Positions 31,066 to 35,906 of a DNA stretch of 35,906 nt are shown here, one piece after another. The DNA lies in the NCBI RefSeq assembly GCF_000374165.1, contig NZ_KB893757.1, positions 1 through 35,906 of the forward strand, written 5' to 3'. The position numbers were made by a program, and so were the translations under genes. Below the pieces are notes generated by a model. That model made no database searches, had not been told where the DNA came from, and saw nothing but the letters and a program-made list of their open reading frames with translations. This DNA is from Parafrankia elaeagni (lineage in GTDB: Bacteria > Actinomycetota > Actinomycetes > Frankiales > Frankiaceae). Within the stretch, counting starts at the first letter, position 1, and each line of letters opens with the position of its first letter.

Positions 31066-32098
31066 GTGCAGACTGAGCTGCTGGCGGACCCGCAGTGGTC
31101 CGGACGGATCTTCTCGGGCGGCTGGGTCCGCGGGAGCGGCGAGGACATCGCCGTGGTCGAACCTGCCACCGGCACCCTCCTGGATCGGGTCGGATCGGCG
31201 ACGCCCGCGGACGTCGCGAAGGCCGCGGAGCGCGCGGCGCAGGCCCAGCGGGAGTGGGCCGCCCAGCCGCACACCGACCGTGCCGCGGTCCTGCGTCGCG
31301 CTGCGGCGCTGTTCGAGCGGCACCAGGAGGAGATCGAGACCTGGCTCGTACGCGAGCCCGCTTATCCTGGCGATGCGCGCCGTCGCTCCGGCGCTCGCGC
31401 TGGGCAACGCGGTGCTCCTCAAGCCGGATCCGCGGACCGCCGTGTCCGGCGGCGTCGTGTTCGCCCGGATCTTCGAAGAGGCCGGGCTGCCTGACGGGCT
31501 GCTGCACGTGCTGCCCGGAGGCGCTGAGGTCGGGGCCGCCCTGGTCGAGGATCCGCAGATCCCGGTCATCGCGTTCACCGGTTCCACCCGGGCAGGACGG
31601 GCCGTCGCCGCGGCGGCGGCCACCCGGCTGAAGCGGGTGCACCTGGAGCTCGCCGGAATCGACGCCATCGTGCGGGACACCGTCGACACGGGTGCGCGCA
31701 TCGCGGCCGGCGGCACCTACGAAGGGCTCTTCTACCGTCCGACCGTGCTTGCCGACGTCCCGGTGACCTCCCGGGCCTACACCGAGGAGATCTTCGGCCC
31801 CGTCGCGCCCGCCGATCTCGACGAGGCCGTCCGGCTGGCTGCGGACTCCGTGTACGGGCTCTCGCTCGGCCTCCTGACACGCGACGTCATGGAGGGGCTC
31901 GAACTCGCCGGACGCATCCCGTCCGGACTGGTGCACATCAACGACCAGACGGTGAACGACGAGGCCATCGCCCCGTTCGGCGGGGTCGGCGACTCCGGGA
32001 CCGGATCCCGGCACGGCGGCGCCGCGGCCAATCTCGATGCGTTCACCGAGCAGCAGTGGGTCACCGTGCGCGGGGACCTGCCGGACTACCCGTTCTGA
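31066..32098 (+). pseudogene. Aldehyde dehydrogenase (benzaldehyde/vanillin type), internally deleted
   Basis: GTG start with AGGAGG 7 bases upstream. The N-terminal part (to about 31353, ...EETWLVRE-like EIETWLVREP) is in frame 1; from about 31360 the homology continues in another frame with PLILAMRAVAPALALGNAV. A normal ALDH has about 60 residues between these blocks, so a deletion with frameshift has occurred. A second gap lies after VHLELAGI, which jumps directly to DAIVRDTVDTG, dropping about 65 residues that include the catalytic cysteine motif. A small third gap follows FGPVAP. The Glu of HLELAG, the FTGSTRAGR nucleotide-binding strand and FGGVGDSGTG remain. The total of 1,033 nt is not a multiple of three. 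The enzyme cannot be active. In its intact form it would have oxidised an aromatic aldehyde. Confidence 0.88.
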
Positions 32099-32136
32099 CC
32101 CCCCGATCCGGTTCACCCCACGACAAAGGAGTCCTG

Positions 32137-33255
32137 GTGCCTGGAACCAAGCGCGGATACAAGTGGGTCGACCGGGCCATGCGCGAGCTGGACCCGGAGA
32201 CCGACCACGAGCAGATCATCCGGCTGATGGGTGATTACCAGCTCAACGCCACCGTCCTCGACCTGGTTGTGTCGGCCAGCACCATTCACAACGTCGTCCA
32301 TCCCCGCGGGTCGGAGACCCTCGCTCACACCGGGAAGATCGTCTCCCGGCGGGACAAACGCGCCGAGGACGGTTACGAGTTCTTCTGGACCTGGTTCTCG
32401 GGCGGCCCGTCCAGCGAAGCGGTCAAGGAGTCCGTCGCCAAGCTCAACCGGCTCCATCTGGGTATCGCCCGCCAGCTGCCGGGCAACTTCTCCTACAACG
32501 AGGACTTCGTCTTCACGCTCTGCCAGCTCGGGGTGTTCAACCACCGACTGCAGAAGCTGCTGGGCATGCCCGGCATGCCCGACCACCTGAAGATCGCGTT
32601 CCACCACTGGATGCGGGACATGTCCACGCTCTTCGTCGGCGAGCACGGCCCGGTCACCGGCTTCCCCGAGGACTTCGACGCCATGCTCGCGTTCGTCGAG
32701 GACTACGAGTCGCAGCCCTACGAGCACAGCGAGAACGGCCTGATCGTCTCCGAGGGCATCATCCAGGGCTTCGTCGAGCGCAACTTCCCCAAGCGGCTGT
32801 GGCCCTTCGGCCGGGCGATGGTCCTCACCACCGTGCCGGAGCGCATCCGCCGGCTGCACCACCTGCCCGACCCGGACCGCCGCCTCGCCGCGCTGACCCG
32901 CTTCCTGCTGAAGACCCAGATTCGGCTACAGAAGGTACTGCCCGATCCGCGCGAGGCGGCATCGGAGAAGTACTTCCGCGAACGGGCCGCGCTGATCGAA
33001 AAGCGCAAGGCCGAACGACTGGCGGCGCACGGCATGGCCGGCACGGAGCTGAGCGAAGAGTGCCCGTCGGGCGGCGGGCCGTGCCCCGTCCCGCACACCG
33101 ATCGCACAGCGTCCAGACCACCACCGCAGTCGAGAAGGAGACCACGATGGACTACGACGGCTACATCAAGACCTACAACGAGGGTGACGACGTGGTCACA
33201 GCGCAGCAGTACTACACCGAGGACATCACGCTCACCATGCCGCTCGGCACGCTGA
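32137..33255 (+). CDS. MpaB/DUF2236-like oxygenase-family protein
   Basis: A 372-residue, mostly helical protein. GTG start with AAAGGAG 5-6 bases upstream. Features are YKWVDRAMRELDPETDHEQI at the N-terminus, ARQLPGNFSYNEDFVFTLCQ, HHWMRDMSTLFVGEHGPVTG, and IIQGFVERNFPKRLWPFGRA. This layout resembles the DUF2236 / ER-bound oxygenase MpaB / rubber oxygenase family, which use heme or uncharacterised chemistry; the match is tentative. The last about 55 residues (after ECPSGGGPCP) are Arg/Ser/Thr-rich and overlap the next gene by 109 bases, suggesting a lost stop or a frameshift near 33070. It follows the broken ALDH by 38 bases and belongs to the AraC-linked cluster. Confidence 0.6.
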   Translation: MPGTKRGYKWVDRAMRELDPETDHEQIIRLMGDYQLNATVLDLVVSASTIHNVVHPRGSETLAHTGKIVSRRDKRAEDGYEFFWTWFSGGPSSEAVKESVAKLNRLHLGIARQLPGNFSYNEDFVFTLCQLGVFNHRLQKLLGMPGMPDHLKIAFHHWMRDMSTLFVGEHGPVTGFPEDFDAMLAFVEDYESQPYEHSENGLIVSEGIIQGFVERNFPKRLWPFGRAMVLTTVPERIRRLHHLPDPDRRLAALTRFLLKTQIRLQKVLPDPREAASEKYFRERAALIEKRKAERLAAHGMAGTELSEECPSGGGPCPVPHTDRTASRPPPQSRRRPRWTTTATSRPTTRVTTWSQRSSTTPRTSRSPCRSAR

Positions 33256-33518
33256 GCGGCCGGGACGAGGTGATCGGCTTCCTCACCCGCGGGCACGCCG
33301 GGATCCCGGAGGAGCTCAAGCCGCGGATCGTGCTGCGGTCCGAGGACCACATCCTCGCCGAGCTGGACATCGTGCTGCGCCCCGAGCGGGACGTCCCGGA
33401 CCACTTCCTCACCCCGCTCGTCACCGGTCAGGAGGCCACCGCGCGCTTCTTCGCCTCCTACGACCTGCGCGGTGACCGCATCGCGGCCTTCCGGCTCGCC
33501 TGGTGGCCGCCCGCCTGA
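33147..33518 (+). CDS. SnoaL/NTF2-like protein
   Basis: A 123-residue protein with the alpha+beta cone layout of NTF2-like/SnoaL folds: an N-terminal helix (YDGYIKTYNEGDD), the strand pair DITLTMPLGTLSGRDEVIGF, the long hairpin ILAELDIVLRPERDVPDHF and the final RIAAFRLAWWPP strand. Relatives include polyketide cyclases, limonene-epoxide-hydrolase-like and ketosteroid-isomerase-like enzymes, and many with no known reaction. The ATG at 33147 follows GAGAAGGAG at normal spacing and lies within the preceding frame's dubious tail. It is probably co-transcribed with the MpaB-like and metallo-hydrolase genes. Confidence 0.75.
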   Translation: MDYDGYIKTYNEGDDVVTAQQYYTEDITLTMPLGTLSGRDEVIGFLTRGHAGIPEELKPRIVLRSEDHILAELDIVLRPERDVPDHFLTPLVTGQEATARFFASYDLRGDRIAAFRLAWWPPA

Positions 33519-33533
33519 CCGCCGTACGCCCGG

Positions 33534-33566
33534 CCGCCACTGCGCTGCTCGCGGTGGCAGGGCCGG
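33534..33566 (+). terminator. Hairpin after the SnoaL-like gene
   Basis: GCCGCCAC and GCGGTGGC can pair around a loop of about 9 bases shortly after the stop at 33518. There is no U tract. It may attenuate transcription between the two genes. Confidence 0.3.
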
Positions 33567-33599
33567 GGCGGTAGGGAACGCCCCCCAAGAAAATGAACC

Positions 33600-33619
33600 C
33601 CTGCCTCCCTGGAGGCAGG
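33600..33619 (+). promoter_or_regulatory. 9-bp-arm palindrome upstream of the metallo-hydrolase gene
   Basis: CCTGCCTCC-CT-GGAGGCAGG lies 22-41 bases before the ATG at 33642, in an AT-richer stretch (AAGAAAATGAA). With arms this regular, it is a good operator candidate or a leader hairpin just upstream of the ribosome site AAAGG. Confidence 0.5.
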
Positions 33620-33641
33620 ACGAACTCGTAAAGGTCACGCA

Positions 33642-34277
33642 ATGAAGGTCATGAAGAAGTCGCACGCCTGTATCCGCCTGGAGAAGGACGGACAGACCCT
33701 CGTCCTCGACCCCGGGGTCTTCAGCGAGGAGGACGCCGCGATCGGCGCGCACGCGATCCTCGTCACGCACGAGCATCCCGACCACTTCGACGAGGAGCAG
33801 CTGCGGGCGGCCCTGAAGGCCAACCCGGCCGTCGAGATCTGGACCCTCAAGTCGGTCGCCGAGCAGATCTCCGCGGCCTTCCCTGGCCGGGTGCACACCG
33901 TCGGCCACGGCGACACCTTCACCGCCGCCGGCTTCGACGTCCAGGTCCACGGCGAGTGGCACGCGGAGATCCACCCCGACGTCCCGCCCATGACCAACGT
34001 CGGCTACCTCGTCGACGGCGGCAAGGTCTTCCACCCCGGCGATGCCCTCACCGTCCCCGACCACGCCGTTGAGACGCTGATGCTCCCCGTCATGCCACCC
34101 TGGAGCAAGATCTCCGAGGTCATCGACTACGTCCGCGAAGTCAAGCCGCAGCGCGCCTTCGACATCCACGACGCCTTCGTCACCGACCTCGCCCGCCCGA
34201 TCTACGACAGCACGCTCGCCGCCCTCGTCAGCGCGGAGCACCTGCGGCTCGCGTCGGGGGAAAGTACGACTCTGTGA
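33642..34277 (+). CDS. UlaG-like MBL-fold metal-dependent hydrolase
   Basis: A 211-residue metallo-beta-lactamase-fold protein. The N-terminal strand MKVMKKSHACIRLEKDGQTL leads to LVLDPG and then the metal motif THEHPDHFDEEQL (HxHxDH). Further ligands are likely H in VHGEWHAEIHPD, D in VFHPGDALTVP and H in AFDIHDAFVTD. This short form without extra domains is typical of the UlaG-like / YtnP-like predicted Zn-dependent hydrolases often found beside small-molecule pathways. AAAGG lies 8 bases before the ATG. The substrate is unknown. It is the last gene of the cluster before an IS6 insertion at 34440. Confidence 0.85.
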   Translation: MKVMKKSHACIRLEKDGQTLVLDPGVFSEEDAAIGAHAILVTHEHPDHFDEEQLRAALKANPAVEIWTLKSVAEQISAAFPGRVHTVGHGDTFTAAGFDVQVHGEWHAEIHPDVPPMTNVGYLVDGGKVFHPGDALTVPDHAVETLMLPVMPPWSKISEVIDYVREVKPQRAFDIHDAFVTDLARPIYDSTLAALVSAEHLRLASGESTTL

Positions 34278-34439
34278 GTGTCAGTCTCGGCGCGTCACCC
34301 GCTTGATGCACGCGGCCCGGACGCTGTAGGCACGTTGCACCGCCGTCCGCCGGTGCGGTCACACGATCTCCATCGCGTCGGCGTAGAAGTCGCCGGCGGC
34401 GGCGTGGGTGTGTAAGAACAACGGTCGGGTAGCCCGGGG

Positions 34440-35262
34440 GGCACTGTTGCATCGGCGAAGTCCACCATCTCGACCACCGAGCAGTCATGATCGAAGGATG
34501 CGTCGACGTCGTGTCCGTCCACCGGTACCGACCTCGGAGTTCACCGGGTTCCGGTTCCCACCCGAGGTGATCGTGCTGGCGGTCCGCTGGTACCTACGGT
34601 TCGCCCTGTCGTACCGGGACGTCGAGGAACTTCTGGCCGAACGCGGCATCGACGTTGACCACGTCACCGTCTACCGGTGGGTGCAGCGCTTCACGCCCTT
34701 GCTCGTCGACGCCGCGCGGCCCTGCCGGCACCGTCCTGGGGACAGGTGGTTCGTCGACGAGACCTACGTCAAGGTCGTCGGCCACTGGACCTACCTGTAC
34801 AGGGCGGTTGACCAGCACGGGCAGGTCATCGACGTCCTCGCCAGCACCCGCCGCGACCAGGCTGCGGCACGCCGGTTCTTCACCGCCGCGCTGTCCCACG
34901 GCCGCCGGCCTGTCGAGGTCACCACCGACGAGGCCCCCGTCTACCCACGGCTCCTCGACGAGTTGCTCCCCGAGGCCTGTCACGTCGACGCCGCACGGGA
35001 GAACAACCGGATCGAAGTCGATCACGGCCGCCTGAAAGCCCGGCTACGCCCGATGCGCGGCCTGAAACGGCTGCGCTCGGTCCAGACGATCAGCGCCGGC
35101 CACGCCCTGGTCCAGAACATCCGCCGCGGCCACTACGAACTCGGGATCGACACCGACCCGCACACACGGCTGACAGCCGCGTTCACCGAACTCACCCTCA
35201 CGATCTGATCACCCGCCCGGCGGGGCCAACCATGCCCTGCCATCCCACAACGCAACAGACCC
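34440..35262 (+). mobile_element. IS6-family insertion sequence, copy 3 (about 823 bp)
   Basis: Left end GGCACTGTTGCATCGG; right end complement GGGTCTGTTGCGTTGTGG. This copy is in the opposite orientation to copies 1 and 2. The ends match those of copy 1 closely, and the full transposase is present. The flanks (AGCCCGGG and ACCCCGCG) show no target-site duplication, as expected after replicative rearrangements by this family. Confidence 0.85.
34498..35208 (+). CDS. IS6-family transposase (copy 3)
   Basis: A 236-residue DDE transposase with GDRWFVDETYVKVVGHW, YRAVDQHGQV, a changed TTDEAPVYPR (TTDKAAVYPR in copy 1) and ENNRIEVDHGRLK. The C-terminus matches copy 1 (TRLTAAFTELTLTI). The start is chosen as in the other copies. 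It appears functional and is a candidate source of the other movements seen in this region. Confidence 0.9.
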   Translation: MRRRRVRPPVPTSEFTGFRFPPEVIVLAVRWYLRFALSYRDVEELLAERGIDVDHVTVYRWVQRFTPLLVDAARPCRHRPGDRWFVDETYVKVVGHWTYLYRAVDQHGQVIDVLASTRRDQAAARRFFTAALSHGRRPVEVTTDEAPVYPRLLDELLPEACHVDAARENNRIEVDHGRLKARLRPMRGLKRLRSVQTISAGHALVQNIRRGHYELGIDTDPHTRLTAAFTELTLTI

Positions 35263-35553
35263 ACCCCGCGGTGGCCATGGGGGTGGAACGGCGGACCGGC
35301 CACCGTCAACCGGCGCGCGCCATTCTTGCCACAGTCCAGCAACCCGGGACCGCCGATAGTAACGGAACGTAACCGCTTTAAGGGTGGTGTCGCGACCGCA
35401 GATCCCGGCCCAGCCACCCAAAGAGGACGCCCCACCGATGATCGTTCTGAGCACAAACCCGCCGAATGCGCACACAATGCGCACACAAACCCGGTCTGAT
35501 CTTGTCAAAATGATCTTTGACTTTGTAAAACCGCAGGTCAGGGCCTATTTTTC
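35263..35553. other. Non-coding spacer up to att copy B
   Basis: No gene is supported. It holds the GCGCACACA repeat pair at 35468-35487 and an AT-rich stretch at 35495-35552 (GATCTTGTCAAAATGATC, then TTTGTAAAACC) next to the tRNA fragment. AGGTCAGGGC (about 35535) also occurs beside copy A near 22918. These are possible integrase/IHF-type sites. Confidence 0.45.
35468..35487. repeat. GCGCACACA direct repeat pair (copy B)
   Basis: A 20-base identity with 22974-22993. It lies 66 bases outside the CCA end of tRNA fragment B, whereas copy A lies 86 bases beyond the other side of the repeat in fragment A. Confidence 0.5.
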
Positions 35554-35625
35554 TGGAGCCGGCGAGGGGACTCGAACCCCTAGCCGCTCGATTACAAGAC
35601 GGATCACCGCATATCCGAACATACC
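35554..35625 (-). repeat. att-like direct repeat, copy B: 3' half of tRNA-Thr(UGU) plus 27 bp
   Basis: Bases 35598-35554 on the minus strand again give tRNA positions 32-76 with anticodon TGT, T-arm AGGGG/CCCCT and CCA, without a 5' half. Two bases differ from copy A (one in the variable loop, one in the non-tRNA part). The frame across it on the plus strand gives the familiar spurious peptide GAGEGTRTPSRSITRR, an antisense reading of a tRNA 3' end. Confidence 0.82.
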
Positions 35626-35665
35626 AGGGCTGCGCGAAGATCGCCTAGTGTGACGATCCATTGCC

Positions 35666-35906
35666 CTATGTAGCCAGGTAGTGGAGTGCCCGGTAGCGGT
35701 CGCCGGCGATGCGCTCGAGGGTTTCCTTGACCTTTCGGACTCCGTGGAGGCGGAGGAGACTCAGCGCGAGGTTGCGGATGGTGGCGAGGTTTCTGGGCCC
35801 GTTTCCTCGGGAGGCGTGGCAGGCGTCCTCGCGCCAGGCGGTGTCGCGGATGTAGTGGAGGCGGTTCTCGATTCCCCAGTGCAGGCGGACGTGGGTGTGG
35901 ATGGCT
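35666..35906 (-). CDS. ISAs1-type transposase, C-terminal part (cut by window edge)
   Basis: The last 79 codons and the stop (35666-35668) on the minus strand read IHTHVRLHWGIENRLHYIRD, TAWREDACHASRGNGPRNLA, TIRNLALSLLRLHGVRKVKE and a short tail ending HYLAT. HWGIEN-LH--RD...EDA...GN-P-N-A-IRNLA is the C-terminal signature of ISAs1/H-repeat DDE transposases, with the catalytic Glu in HWGIEN. The N-terminal part lies beyond the window. No damage is seen in the visible part. Confidence 0.85.
   Translation of the reverse strand, partial: AIHTHVRLHWGIENRLHYIRDTAWREDACHASRGNGPRNLATIRNLALSLLRLHGVRKVKETLERIAGDRYRALHYLAT

Noticed and set aside
32113-34241. Long minus-strand frames 32113-32862 and 32718-34241
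   Set aside because: Asp/Glu/Gly/Val-rich shadow frames opposite genes with clear starts and motifs.
24193-35262. A composite transposon formed by IS6 copies 2 and 3
   Set aside because: The copies are in opposite orientation with diverged left ends and unrelated flanks, so there is no direct evidence that the 25.0-34.4 kb segment moved as one unit.

Overview
The DNA is GC-rich, with actinobacterial promoters and codon use, GTG starts, a DesK/DesR-type regulator pair beside a DrrAB-like ABC exporter, a large modular polyketide synthase, and many IS6-, IS110-, ISAzo13- and ISAs1-type elements. This fits a Frankia-like or related filamentous actinomycete. The genus is an inference from overall look, not from a marker gene.

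Bases 1-19,500 are a mostly stable block. After a clipped ISAzo13-type transposase come a TetR regulator, an orphan CitB/DcuR-type response regulator, a stand-alone ketosynthase-like protein with a degenerate catalytic site, and a 2,204-residue fully reducing PKS module (KS-AT-DH-ER-KR-ACP) without a release domain. A convergent 1,650-residue signalling protein follows (Ser/Thr kinase, AAA ATPase, helical repeats, GAF, GGDEF with an I-site). Next is a four-gene minus-strand operon: ABC ATPase, ABC-2 permease, histidine kinase, NarL-type response regulator. Its upstream region carries two palindromes.

Bases 19,700-35,906 are accessory DNA. Three near-full-length IS6-family elements (about 823 bp each) sit at 19.7, 24.2 and 34.4 kb, with degraded IS6 pieces at 23.85 and 29.4 kb. 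The first abuts the last 32 codons of a tyrosine integrase, which is followed by an uncharacterised gene with a probable leaderless start, an AlpA/excisionase-like gene and a small hypothetical gene. A 72-bp direct repeat (2 mismatches), made of the 3' half of a tRNA-Thr(UGU) gene plus 27 bp, occurs at 22,816 and 35,554. It looks like an att duplication bounding a 12.7-kb island that has no integrase of its own.

The island carries a DUF433/DUF5615 toxin-antitoxin-like pair, a UbiD decarboxylase with its catalytic triad, an IS110 transposase gene, the 3' end of a group II intron (maturase/HNH remnant and domain V), and a plus-strand cluster: AraC regulator, broken aldehyde dehydrogenase, MpaB/DUF2236-like protein, SnoaL-like protein and UlaG-like metallo-hydrolase. 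FeaR-type regulator, aromatic-type ALDH and UbiD together suggest former aromatic acid/aldehyde catabolism. The ALDH has lost its catalytic cysteine block and its frame, so the pathway is at least partly decayed. The window ends inside an ISAs1-type transposase.
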